Positions 1 through 7,880 of a DNA stretch of 64,000 bases are shown piece by piece; position 1 is the first letter of the stretch, and the number at the start of each line of letters is the position of its first letter. The notes beneath the pieces were generated by a model. The model was not told the origin of the DNA and did no database searches. It saw only the letters and a list, made by a program, of their open reading frames with translations. Both the position numbers and the translations under genes were made by a program. Source of the stretch: Elusimicrobiota bacterium (GTDB lineage: Bacteria > Elusimicrobiota > Elusimicrobia > UBA1565 > UBA9628); the NCBI GenBank assembly GCA_016212795.1, contig JACRDT010000049.1, positions 1-64,000 of the forward strand. The letters are read 5' to 3'.

Positions 1-146
1 CCAAGGGCCGAAGCTGGCGGCGCGTCATCGACACGAGCATGGGGCCCGGCGAGGACTTCGCGGAGCTTGGAGCCGAGGTCCTCCTGGACCCCCAGTCCCG
101 CTACCTGGCCAACCCGCGCAGCGTGGTCGTGCTCGTCGGCAGGTAG
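1..146 (+). CDS. C-terminal end of a glycogen-debranching (GlgX-type) enzyme, partial
   Basis: The reading frame that begins at base 3 is open from the window edge to a TAG at 144-146 and encodes about 47 residues. It contains WRRVIDTS, then a GEDF stretch, then a final PRSVVVLVGR. GlgX/isoamylase-type GH13 debranching enzymes end this way: a WxRVIDT segment closes the C-terminal beta domain and the last strand reads xRSVVVL. These enzymes cleave alpha-1,6 branches of glycogen in the cytoplasm. The catalytic domain lies left of the window, so the family call rests on the tail only. A 9-bp hairpin follows the stop and may end transcription. Confidence 0.55.
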   Translation, partial: KGRSWRRVIDTSMGPGEDFAELGAEVLLDPQSRYLANPRSVVVLVGR

Positions 147-168
147 CGCGCTTCGCATCGCAGCGCTT

Positions 169-192
169 CGCCGGTGGGCAGCGCCACCGGCG
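169..192. terminator. GC-rich hairpin after the debranching-enzyme stop
   Basis: A perfect 9-bp inverted repeat (CGCCGGTGG / CCACCGGCG) with a 6-nt loop lies 23 nt after the TAG. There is no T-tract, so intrinsic termination is only possible, not shown. From here to about 350 I see no gene. Confidence 0.35.
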
Positions 193-349
193 GCCCACTG
201 CGGGGAGGCGCCGGTTTCGCCGGAGGCTGACCCGCCATATCAAGGGCGCCGACGGGTTGTTGCCCGCTTCCTGAGCTTCGCCCAGTTCGCGAGCTCCAAG
301 GCTGACGGCGGGCGGTTGGCGGCTGAGCCGGCAAACTCCAAGGGCGCTT

Positions 350-1704
350 GGGAACCTATACAATTCAGGGGTCCGTGTCGTCCCAGCGGCGGAAGACTCC
401 CTGCGCGCTTTCCTTGAGTGCGGCATCCACCGCTTCGGCGTCGTGCGATTCAGGTGCCGTGAGTGTGGGCATGACGCTTTCGTCGCGTTTTCATGCCGTC
501 GGCGGACAGCCTGCCCAAGTTGTGATGGGAAGCGCGCGGCGGCCGAGAGCGTCATTGCCATGGACGCTCTGCTGCCGATGGTCGCCTATCGGCAATGGGT
601 GCTGGTTCTGCCGAAGAGATTGAGGTACTTCGTACACCGCAACCCCACCCTGGCCGGCGAAGTCAGCCGCATCCTGGGTCATGCGCTGACCCGGTTCTAC
701 CGCGGGCGGTCCATGGCGGTTGAGCTCATCCGCGTTGACAAGACGGCGGCTCCCAGCCAGATCGTGGTGGTCCAGAGGTTCGGGGAGCGCGTCAACCTCC
801 ACGCGCATTTCCACGTGGTGGCGTCCGACGGCGTATTCGCGCTCCGGGAGGAGGATTCTCAAGGCCGCGGGCTGGTCTTTGTTCCAACGCCCGAGCCGGA
901 CGCCGAAGAGATCGCCCGGCTGCGGGAAGCCCTGCGCAGGAAGATACTGTGCCGGATGCTCCAGCTCAAGGTGGTCCCGGAGGAATCGGTGTCGGAGATG
1001 CTCCGGCGAGAGCACGGGGGGTTCTCGCTGGACGCGAGCGTCAAGGTGGAGGCGCGGGATCGCGGGGGCCTGGAGCGGCTCTTGCGCTATGTCTTGAGGC
1101 CCGCGGTGTCGCTCAAGAGGTTGAGCTACCTGCCCGAATGCGGCCTGGTCCGATACCGTCTGGGCAAGGGTAGCGGCGAGGTCCTGGAGTGGGAGGCGGT
1201 GGACTTCCTGGGAAGGTTCGCCCGACTCCCGCGCCGCCGAGGAAACACCTGGTGCGCTACTGCGGGGCGCTGGGTCCAAGGTCGAGGCTGCGGCCTGGCG
1301 TGACTCGGGCCGCCAGGGAGAAGACATCGTTCGAGGAACTGCTCGCCGGTATCCAAGGCAACGCATGGAAGCATTTCGCGCCAACGGCGCCTATGATCGA
1401 GGCCGCGGCCCGGGCGATCAGCGCCAAGGCCAGGTCCTGGGCGGCGTGCCTCAAGAGGATCTTCGAGGTCGAGCCGATCAGGGGCGTCTCATGCGGCGTG
1501 GAGATGCGGCCCGTGGCGGTCATCACCGACGATTGCGAGCTGAGGCGGCTTTTGGAGCACTTGAGGCTCCCCATGGATTTTCCGAGGATGGCGCCCGCGC
1601 GAGCCCCGCCGGCCGCGATGGACGAGGAGACGCAGGTGGACCCGAGAGTCGAGTTGTGGGAAGGCGTTGACGAGGGTCCGCAGCCGGACTGGGCCGCCGC
1701 GTAA
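350..1704 (+). pseudogene. IS91-family transposase, frameshifted
   Basis: The frame through 410-1230 reads FLECGIHRFG, then a zinc-finger-like segment CRECG..CPSCDGKRA, then HFHVVASDGVF, then a DRGGLERLLRYVLRP stretch. This is the order seen in IS91/IS801-type Y2 rolling-circle transposases. Near 1215-1235 the homology moves to another frame, where HLVRYCGALGPRSRLRPGV and the tail continue to a TAA at 1702-1704. Rejoining the two frames restores one protein, so a single-base indel has broken the gene. The first usable start in the first frame is a GTG at 443, but homology begins upstream of it, so the N-terminus is degraded too. It marks the left side of an acquired island. Confidence 0.8.
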
Positions 1705-1956
1705 GAGGCGAGCCCCGGCGGCATTGCCCCAGGCCGCACCGGCGGTCTCCCATGAGGCGGGCGAAGCTCCCTGGCTGGGCCGCGCCCGGGCCTTGCCCAG
1801 TCTTCCCCGCCGCCCAGGCGTGCGGTCCGGCGACCGAACTCGGCGTTCTCACGTCGTAAAGGGGTGCGCGGAGGCGGAAAGTGCGCTTTCATGCTATCTA
1901 CACAGTCATATCGCCAGCACGCGACGCCATCCCTGCGGGGAGACGAGGAACGCCAG
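1705..1956. other. Non-coding flank between IS91 remnant and nuclease gene
   Basis: I see no convincing gene here. It probably contains the right end of the decayed IS91-type element. Such elements lack terminal inverted repeats and I could not fix the end. Base composition falls from GC-rich to mixed near 1860. Confidence 0.4.
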
Positions 1957-3492
1957 TTACTCGAAGTCGGGGGCGCCAGGGCGCAGTAGAGGCTGGAACA
2001 CTTCCTCGAATTTGGCATCGAGCAGAGGATTGCGGCCATCTGCGTCCTTTACCCGTTTCTCCTTAATGAGGCGTTGGGTGAAAGACACGAAATCCCACGA
2101 GACAAGCTCTGCGTCGGCCAGCTTCTCCCGAAGCGACTTGCCTAGCCCTGCCTCATGAAGGGACGGGAACGCCCATTCCAGTTCGGCTATCGGAGTGACG
2201 TGGTAGCTTACGCCTTCGAGGCCAGCCTTCTTCAATTCGGCATTGACGATGGTCCGGTAGGGTGGGGCATTGAAGAGATAGACCTCATCATAGAGCACGA
2301 TGAGATTGACGGGGTGCTTGCCGGCCAAGAAGCCTAGCCCGGCCTGGTCGTTCGCAATTGCCAGGCGAGTGCGTTCGCAGGCTCGAACGCCGCCGATGAT
2401 GCGTTTCTTGAGATCATCCTCTACTTGTTGGCCATCTGCAAAGCTCTTTGCGCGAATCGTGAGGCCCGTTGTCTTGCACTCAATGAGTAAAACGAAGTCT
2501 CCGTCCTCAACGATCCAGTCGCAGGTTTTCTCGGACCCAAGGTCACGTTCCTGGAGAACTTTGTCCGGCTGGAAGTGTTCTTTCAACAGGATGCCGACGT
2601 AGCGTTCAAAGATGCTCTTCCCGAAGAAGGTGGAGAACGGGTTCTCCTTGCCACCCTTCGAGGAAGCATCGAGGAGGAAGTAGTAAATACCTCTGGTGAA
2701 ACGGCGAAGAAGCAGGGTTGGAATCGGGCAAAGCAGATTTAACCTGTCTGGCTTGATCAGAGGGAAGATGTTCAGGCAGTTGAATTCAAACCGCTCGAAG
2801 CCTGGCCGCTTTTCTTGTTGAGCTTGGCACGTGCGGAATGTCGTGTAGTCGGCCGCTGTCAAAGCAAGGAACCTGGCCTGCTTCTCTGGAGTTAGTACGC
2901 CTTGAAGGCTGGCTGCCGACGTGGTGAGGGGTGAGGGGATGGGCCTGCCCGCAAATGCCCAATAGGCGACCCCAATCAGCAAGAAATCGCGGATGCTGAG
3001 TCCTGCGATATTCCAGAAGCAGGCTGCGATGTCGAAGCCCTCCCCCTTTGCCAAATCTGCGATTTCTTCGAACAGAATAAGAGCCCTCGAAATATCATTG
3101 CGGTAGTTCAACATCTGGTAGGGGAATTGTTCGAATGATGTTCGGATGAAGAAGTCCAAGATGTCTCGTTCAGTGGGTTGAACAGAAGGATTGCCGACCC
3201 TTGGGTCTACTACTTGGTTGTACCGGTCACATGCCCACAGCAGGGCTTGGTCCGTGACTTCTTTTCTCTTGTAGTCGTTCGAGGTCACGATGAGAGTCTT
3301 CGCGAAACAGGCGAGCTGCCATTGGTTCACCGTTTGAGGATGCCACCGTCGAAATATGGACTGGTCTAGCTCAGGCAACTTGAGCTCCAGGGTGCGGCTC
3401 AATTGGGCGATCTTGGCTAGCCCTTGAGCGCAGTTGAACCTGCTGACCGCGCCGACGTACTCCTCGAATGAGATTTGATGATCTTCGGCCAT
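1957..3492 (-). CDS. Predicted PD-(D/E)XK nuclease of an XRE/nucleotidyltransferase operon
   Basis: This 511-residue protein matches no family I can name. The C-terminal half carries the pieces of a PD-(D/E)XK nuclease core: Glu296 in an IFERYVG helix, Asp325 in CDWIVEDGD, and E338-C-K340 in LLIECKTTG. That is the spacing of restriction-endonuclease-like folds and suggests Mg-dependent DNA or RNA cleavage. The first ~290 residues are helical with no motif I know. It is the last gene of a three-gene minus-strand operon, 69 nt after the nucleotidyltransferase. Base composition is visibly less GC-rich than the surroundings, which fits horizontal acquisition. I infer an effector role in defence or toxin-antitoxin activity; this is not demonstrated. 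An archaic Holliday- or repair-type nuclease is an alternative. Confidence 0.6.
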   Translation of the reverse strand: MAEDHQISFEEYVGAVSRFNCAQGLAKIAQLSRTLELKLPELDQSIFRRWHPQTVNQWQLACFAKTLIVTSNDYKRKEVTDQALLWACDRYNQVVDPRVGNPSVQPTERDILDFFIRTSFEQFPYQMLNYRNDISRALILFEEIADLAKGEGFDIAACFWNIAGLSIRDFLLIGVAYWAFAGRPIPSPLTTSAASLQGVLTPEKQARFLALTAADYTTFRTCQAQQEKRPGFERFEFNCLNIFPLIKPDRLNLLCPIPTLLLRRFTRGIYYFLLDASSKGGKENPFSTFFGKSIFERYVGILLKEHFQPDKVLQERDLGSEKTCDWIVEDGDFVLLIECKTTGLTIRAKSFADGQQVEDDLKKRIIGGVRACERTRLAIANDQAGLGFLAGKHPVNLIVLYDEVYLFNAPPYRTIVNAELKKAGLEGVSYHVTPIAELEWAFPSLHEAGLGKSLREKLADAELVSWDFVSFTQRLIKEKRVKDADGRNPLLDAKFEEVFQPLLRPGAPDFE

Positions 3493-3561
3493 CTTTGGAA
3501 TAAGCTTCCTATCTAGGCAGTCCGAAGAGAGGGGGCAATCATAGGAGTTTTGAGCGTTGCG

Positions 3562-4155
3562 TCACTCTGGCATGCACTCAGGCGGCAGTTCGATCTCGGA
3601 GGGAGGAACGTCGAGGATGTTTCTCTCGACGCTGCGAAGGTTCTCCAGGTAGCGCGGAACGTCCGGGGCGCGGGCATCCAGGGAGAACCAGTCTGCCGCA
3701 GCCTTGAAGCGGGCTACGAGCGTCCCATGGTCGAGCAGTCCCTTGTCTGCCATCGCGCTGATGTCGTTGATGTCGTCGGGCTTGTAGCGTTTGAGCTTGC
3801 TTAGGACAACGTCGACGACATCGAGCGCCTCCACCCTGAAATTTCTCAGGACAAAGTTCGGGACGGGGTGGAAGACTGGCTGTTGCGGGAGGAAGAGGAT
3901 GGCTCTGTTCACGACGTCGATGTAGACGCGCGATTGGCGGGCTAGTTCTGTTTCCTTGCCGGCGATGGCGATCAGCCTGTCCTTGATCGTCGGGTCGGCG
4001 CTGGATTCGAGGACGTCGCTGTCCTTGGTTCCTCGGTTATAGTCGGTCTGTAGCATGAGCGCGGTAGAGCCGATGATCTGCAAGGAGATGGGCTCGCTGC
4101 CGAGTGGACTCCAGCGCTCGTCGATTGCGGTCAAGAACTCTCTAATCAGCGCCAC
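3562..4155 (-). CDS. Nucleotidyltransferase, DUF6036/AbiEii-like
   Basis: This 197-residue protein has a minimal Pol-beta-type nucleotidyltransferase signature: IIGSTAL (Gly29-Ser30), then KDSDVLE with Asp45 and Asp47, which supply the metal-binding acidic pair. A helix-rich C-terminus with LSKLKRYKPDDINDI follows, as in DUF6036 and AbiEii-like proteins that often pair with a small regulator. Members of this superfamily act as toxins that transfer nucleotides to tRNA or proteins. Its ATG lies inside the end of the XRE gene (14-bp overlap), indicating translational coupling. The partner arrangement suggests toxin with regulator/antitoxin, but substrate and toxicity are unknown. Confidence 0.65.
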   Translation of the reverse strand: MALIREFLTAIDERWSPLGSEPISLQIIGSTALMLQTDYNRGTKDSDVLESSADPTIKDRLIAIAGKETELARQSRVYIDVVNRAILFLPQQPVFHPVPNFVLRNFRVEALDVVDVVLSKLKRYKPDDINDISAMADKGLLDHGTLVARFKAAADWFSLDARAPDVPRYLENLRSVERNILDVPPSEIELPPECMPE

Positions 4156-4921
4156 GTGCGGCCCTCAATGCCCTTACGAAGTCATCGACCTCGATCCTCG
4201 TCACGATTCGCCAGCGCCTTGCGATGTGTGGGAGTTCTTCCCGGACCTGCTGGAGAGTCTCGGCGCTTGTGATGTCAGGGTCGAGCACGTCTTGGGCCGG
4301 AGGCTCGGCGGGTCCCGGAGGCCTCACGAATTCCGCCCATGGCCGGAAGAAGAGCTGGATGGTCAATGCCGCGCGTCGGTATTTCAGCCTCCACTCCCTC
4401 GGTAGAACCTGGGACGACTCCTGCTGGATGGCATCCAGGGTGTTGTCGATGGCCCAGCCCAAGCGGTTCTCGAGGCCGAGCTCTGCCAGTTCCGTGCGTA
4501 GCTTGGTCAGGTTGAGTTGCCCTGCGTGGCTGACCAGGATTGGCGCGACAGCGGCGATTTGGCGTGCCGACTCCGCGGAGACAAGCGCCTCTCGGATGGC
4601 ATCCGCGGCGTTCTTGAGCTTCTCTGAGGGGATCAACTCGCTCTCGATGAGATGGGTGGCTCCTTCCCTGGCAAGGGCATTCTGGACTTGGTCTCCAGCC
4701 TGCCCCTTCTCTGGGGAGAAATAATCAATTGGGACGTTGAAGTGCTTCAGGATGAGGAGCAGTTGGTCAGCCGAGAATGATCCCCTGCCCCGCTCTAGCT
4801 GTGAGAGATATCCCTGGGACAGGCCAAGCAACGATGCTAGGCGCTGTTGTGTCCAGCGACGCTCCCGACGGAGTGCGCGAACACGATTTCCTATGTTTTC
4901 TCGACTCTTGTATGTATCCAT
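4142..4921 (-). CDS. XRE-family helix-turn-helix regulator, first gene of a three-gene operon
   Basis: In this 259-residue protein, residues about 8-65 form an XRE/Cro-type helix-turn-helix (IGNRVRALRRERRWTQQRLASLLGLSQG is the typical layout, followed by YLSQLERG). About 190 residues of unrecognised helical C-terminal domain follow and may sense a signal or bind the nucleotidyltransferase. The gene starts an operon with the overlapping nucleotidyltransferase and the downstream nuclease. A strong sigma70-type promoter and a perfect 20-bp palindrome lie directly upstream, so autoregulation is likely. There is no clear Shine-Dalgarno before the ATG. The HTH is certain; the antitoxin or control role is inferred from context. 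Confidence 0.8.
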   Translation of the reverse strand: MDTYKSRENIGNRVRALRRERRWTQQRLASLLGLSQGYLSQLERGRGSFSADQLLLILKHFNVPIDYFSPEKGQAGDQVQNALAREGATHLIESELIPSEKLKNAADAIREALVSAESARQIAAVAPILVSHAGQLNLTKLRTELAELGLENRLGWAIDNTLDAIQQESSQVLPREWRLKYRRAALTIQLFFRPWAEFVRPPGPAEPPAQDVLDPDITSAETLQQVREELPHIARRWRIVTRIEVDDFVRALRAARGAD

Positions 4922-4938
4922 ATTTCTGTAGCAATAAG

Positions 4939-4958
4939 ATTATTACTCCAGTAATAAT
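4939..4958. promoter_or_regulatory. Perfect 20-bp palindromic operator
   Basis: The sequence ATTATTACT-CC-AGTAATAAT has two perfect 9-bp arms. It overlaps the -10 hexamer and transcription start of the XRE operon, the place expected for a homodimeric XRE repressor. Confidence 0.75.
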
Positions 4959-4984
4959 ATACCGCAGAAACGTTGATTTTTCAA
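4956..4984 (-). promoter_or_regulatory. Promoter of the XRE-nucleotidyltransferase-nuclease operon
   Basis: On the minus strand TTGAAA (4984-4979) and TATATT (4961-4956) are separated by 17 bp. Transcription should start near 4949, giving a short leader before the ATG at 4921. Confidence 0.7.
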
Positions 4985-5039
4985 GGCCTAGTTTGTCGAT
5001 TTATGGAGCATTTCTATTGGTGAGAATTTCCTGTGCTGT

Positions 5040-5333
5040 TCAGCCACATCTCGCCGGGCCAGGTTGACACTTCTGGAGCGGCCGCCGGTACAGCCCCGCA
5101 CGCTCCGCGATCGGCTCCGTGCTCTTACGTTCCAGGTCCGAGAGCAGTCCCTGGAGGAACGTTCTTCCATGCTGGTGCTGCCTCTTGTCCCCAAGCCGCT
5201 GGATGTAGGGCTCCATGAACTCCTTCAGGCGCTCCAGGCAGGGCATCAAGTCCTCCGGAACGGCGCGGCAATCTCGCAGCAGGTCTTCAATTGCATGGTC
5301 TCCTTTCTTCGCTCGGCGCACCACGGCAGGCAT
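5040..5333 (-). pseudogene. IS701-type DDE transposase, N-terminal fragment
   Basis: This 97-codon frame reads like the N-terminus of IS701-family transposases: a LKEFMEPYIQRLGDKRQ segment, HGRTFLQGLLSDLERKS, then TEPIAERAGL. Homology stops near RRPLQK (about 5085). The remaining residues to the stop look like read-through into unrelated DNA, and no DDE catalytic region is present. It is therefore a truncated remnant of about 85 codons. It lies just right of the XRE operon promoter and, with the IS91 remnant at 350-1704, brackets the island. Confidence 0.65.
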
Positions 5334-5510
5334 CCTCTCATGTGTTTGGTATCACCGCTTCTCATGCAGGTGCTCGGCGAAGTTTTAATTCCAGACATTA
5401 CAACTTTTGATACTCAAGGACCTACCCTAAATGCGGCACTGAAGAATTAAACCACTGATAAATATAATCAACAGCTTGCCTGGGGACAGAATCCCCCGAG
5501 GATGGGGCCC
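5334..5510. other. AT-richer intergenic stretch
   Basis: I see no gene. It may contain a decayed end of the IS701-type element, but no terminal inverted repeat is obvious. Confidence 0.35.
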
Positions 5511-5573
5511 TTGCAAAATCCACGACCAGGGACTATAATATATATCAGAGTGTAATCTAATAATTAATAGATT
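5511..5573 (+). promoter_or_regulatory. Promoter and small palindrome before the AAA ATPase gene
   Basis: TTGCAA (5511-5516) and TATAAT (5534-5539) are 17 bp apart. Downstream, AATCTA (5554-5559) and TAGATT (5568-5573) form an inverted repeat that abuts the ATG at 5574 and could be an operator. Confidence 0.65.
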
Positions 5574-6833
5574 ATGATTGAATTCAAGTCCGTTCACACG
5601 CCTGCCGCTATCGCGGGCCAGCTCAAGGCCCGTTTGGCGGAGCCGCCTTCCGGGCGCGTGCAGGTCTTGGTGGGGCCAAGGCAGGTGGGAAAGACCACCC
5701 TTCTCCTGGGGATGCTGGACCAGGTCCCCAATGCCGTCTACCGGGCCGTGGACGCGCCCGAGGCCGCCATGCCCGGGTGGTGGGAGGCGACCTGGCGCTA
5801 CGTTCTCCAGAGGGCCGGGAACGGCAAGGCAGTGGTATTCCTTGACGAGATCCACTACCTCGACGGGTGGGAGCGTCTGGTCAAGGCCAAGGTGGATGAA
5901 TTGCGCCGCACGCGAGCGTCGGTGCACCTGGTCCTGAGCGGATCGTCCTCGTTGCTGGTGGGCCAGGGCCTGAAGGAAACCATGGCCGGCCGCTTCGAGA
6001 AGCTTCGGATCAGCCATTGGGGCGCCTCGGACCTGGTCTCTGCGTTTGGCATCGGAAGTGACGAGGCTGTGGAACTGCTGGTGAGGCAGGGCAGCTATCC
6101 AGGGGCGGTTCCCCTGCGCGACGAGCTCCTGCGGTGGCGGGATTATCTGCGGGACAGCATCATGGAGCCTGCCATCGGCCGCGACATCCTGATGCTCGAG
6201 CCTGTCCGCAAGCCGGCCTTGCTGCGACAGGTGTTCTATCTGTGCCTGGAATATCCCGCGCGGATCATGGCCCTGCAAAAACTGGCGGGCGAGATGCAGG
6301 ACAAGGGAGCGCTGGAGACCATCGCCCATTACCTGCAGGTCCTCGAAGCCGCGTTCCTCGTGGCCGGCATCCCCAAGTTCTCAGCGCGGCCGCTGAAGCG
6401 CCGTTCTTCGCCCCCGAAGCTGGTCGTCATGAACAACGCCTTCCTGGCCGCGCTCCGGGATGTCGAACCCGGCAGCCGCGGATGGGGTGGCCGGGTGGAG
6501 AACGCCTGCCTCGCCCATGCCGTCAACTGCGGCCAGGAGGTCTTCTATTGGCGGGAGGAGCCCCATGAGGTGGACGGCGTCTTCTCCGGGACCTGGGGAA
6601 AATGGGCCGTGGAGGTCAAGACCGGGGATTTCCTGATGCGGGACCTGGCCGGCCTGCTGGAGTTCTGCCGCAGACATCCTGACTTCCAGCCCCTGGTGCT
6701 ATGTTCGCGCGGCCGCGCGGGCGAGGGAATCCCGGGGATCCGCACCATGTATTGGGGAGACTTCCTCCTCGGAGGGGCCCCTTCGGACCCGCGCTCGGCC
6801 TGGCCGTGCGGCAAGCGCTCGAGCAGGGCGTAG
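5574..6833 (+). CDS. AAA_14/DUF4143 ATP-binding protein
   Basis: This 419-residue protein starts with a P-loop (GPRQVGKTT, residues about 34-42), followed by Walker B VFLDEIHYLDGW and the LSGSSS sensor segment, the signature of the AAA_14 family. The C-terminal half matches the DUF4143 domain, with an EVDGVF..WAVEVKTGD nuclease-like strand-turn near residues 325-347. Such proteins are common, often mobile or multicopy, and of unproven function. Proposed roles are DNA-associated or toxin/defence-like. It has its own promoter and points away from the XRE operon. The last ~15 residues are low-complexity and may be read-through past the natural end. It is followed by a convergent M48 gene. Confidence 0.8.
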   Translation: MIEFKSVHTPAAIAGQLKARLAEPPSGRVQVLVGPRQVGKTTLLLGMLDQVPNAVYRAVDAPEAAMPGWWEATWRYVLQRAGNGKAVVFLDEIHYLDGWERLVKAKVDELRRTRASVHLVLSGSSSLLVGQGLKETMAGRFEKLRISHWGASDLVSAFGIGSDEAVELLVRQGSYPGAVPLRDELLRWRDYLRDSIMEPAIGRDILMLEPVRKPALLRQVFYLCLEYPARIMALQKLAGEMQDKGALETIAHYLQVLEAAFLVAGIPKFSARPLKRRSSPPKLVVMNNAFLAALRDVEPGSRGWGGRVENACLAHAVNCGQEVFYWREEPHEVDGVFSGTWGKWAVEVKTGDFLMRDLAGLLEFCRRHPDFQPLVLCSRGRAGEGIPGIRTMYWGDFLLGGAPSDPRSAWPCGKRSSRA

Positions 6834-6909
6834 CCCGCCGACCGAGTCGTGCTCTCCCCCGTCATGGACGCCTATCCGCGCCTGGTGGGCCTCGGGGAAA
6901 AGATCGAGG

Positions 6910-7707
6910 TCAAGGCCGGCAGGCCGGGCCGCCTTCGATGCGCCGTGCCGTGCCGGCGACGCGCCGCGCCCTTTCGAAGTGAGGGTCATTTTCGTTGAGC
7001 GGATGGAACACCCCGTGGCGCCGGATCGGATCCAGCCGTCCCCAGCGCTCCAGCAGGCCTGCGCCGGCCGCCGCGTCGAAACCGGCCCGGGTCATGAGAC
7101 GGGCCGCTTCCCGGTCCGCCTCCCGCTCCTGCTCGCGCAGCCAGGCCGCGTTCTCCTCATCGAAGCGCTTGATGATCTCGCGGTCCGAACGGCGCCTGGA
7201 GTTCGCATTGTCGTTGAGGTGCCGTCGCGCGCGCACCTCGTCCGGCAAATGATTGATGAACTCCGCATAGCGGCGGGTCCTGGTCCGTGAGTGGTCGAAC
7301 TTGATGTGCGCGATCTCGTGGGCCAGCACGAATGCCACCTCGTCCGGCGTTTGAGCGAGCACATGAAGGAGAAAGGGCCCGATGAAGACCTTGCCCTCCG
7401 GGTCTCGGTTGATCGGGGGCATGTTTCCTCCGACGGAGTTGGCGAAGCTGTTCTGCTCGTCCGAGAAGAAGAACAGGGGAGCGGTCGGCAGGGCCGCGGC
7501 GTCGACCAAGCGCTGGAACAGGGGCTGGATCACGCCGAAAGGGTCGTCGACGGGCCGGCACTCCTCCCCTGAGTCCGGCCAAAAAACCTCCCGCGCGGGG
7601 GCCGGCGGACCGTTGGTCTGGGCCCAGGCGACGGCGGAGGCCAGAAGCAGGGTCCCGATCGCGAGCCGCGTTCCCGACCTGGCCAGGACTCCTGGGGCGT
7701 CTTTCAT
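6910..7707 (-). CDS. Exported M48-family metallopeptidase
   Basis: This 265-residue protein has a Sec signal peptide (hydrophobic core about 14-28, ending AVAWAQ). The zinc site is HEIAH (His130, Glu131, His134) with a downstream EREAD motif whose Glu near 194 is the third ligand. This is the gluzincin arrangement of M48/BepA/Oma1-type peptidases, which act in envelope protein quality control. The C-terminus has FHPLNENDPHFERARR, resembling the HP..E/D.R segment usual after the third ligand. No TPR extension is present, unlike BepA. It is monocistronic, convergent with the AAA ATPase gene and divergent from the EEP gene. Confidence 0.75.
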   Translation of the reverse strand: MKDAPGVLARSGTRLAIGTLLLASAVAWAQTNGPPAPAREVFWPDSGEECRPVDDPFGVIQPLFQRLVDAAALPTAPLFFFSDEQNSFANSVGGNMPPINRDPEGKVFIGPFLLHVLAQTPDEVAFVLAHEIAHIKFDHSRTRTRRYAEFINHLPDEVRARRHLNDNANSRRRSDREIIKRFDEENAAWLREQEREADREAARLMTRAGFDAAAGAGLLERWGRLDPIRRHGVFHPLNENDPHFERARRVAGTARRIEGGPACRP

Positions 7708-7804
7708 CCCTTTGAGGATACCCCTGCCACGAGGCCGATGTCAAGGATTCGTCCCGGCCAACCCGCCCGGCGAGCGGGGCCGACACCTCCCGGCGGCCTC
7801 GAGG

Positions 7805-7834
7805 TTGACACGGGGGGGGCCTTGAAGGTAAGGT
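7805..7834 (+). promoter_or_regulatory. Promoter of the EEP-family gene
   Basis: A consensus TTGACA (7805-7810) is followed after 18 bp by TAAGGT (7829-7834). The start near 7841 lies downstream of the GTG at 7833, which argues for translation from the ATG at 7881. Confidence 0.5.
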
Positions 7835-7880
7835 GTCCAAGGGGGAAGCGGCATGTCCGCCGCGGATTTGCGTCCCGTTG

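Noticed and set aside
338..351. Small palindrome CCAAG-GGCG-CTTGG
   Set aside because: It is short and lies in GC-rich decayed IS sequence; chance is a sufficient explanation.
7833..7880. GTG start and 16 extra residues for the EEP gene
   Set aside because: The GTG overlaps the predicted -10 box, and the fold begins at MRILTYNC at 7881.
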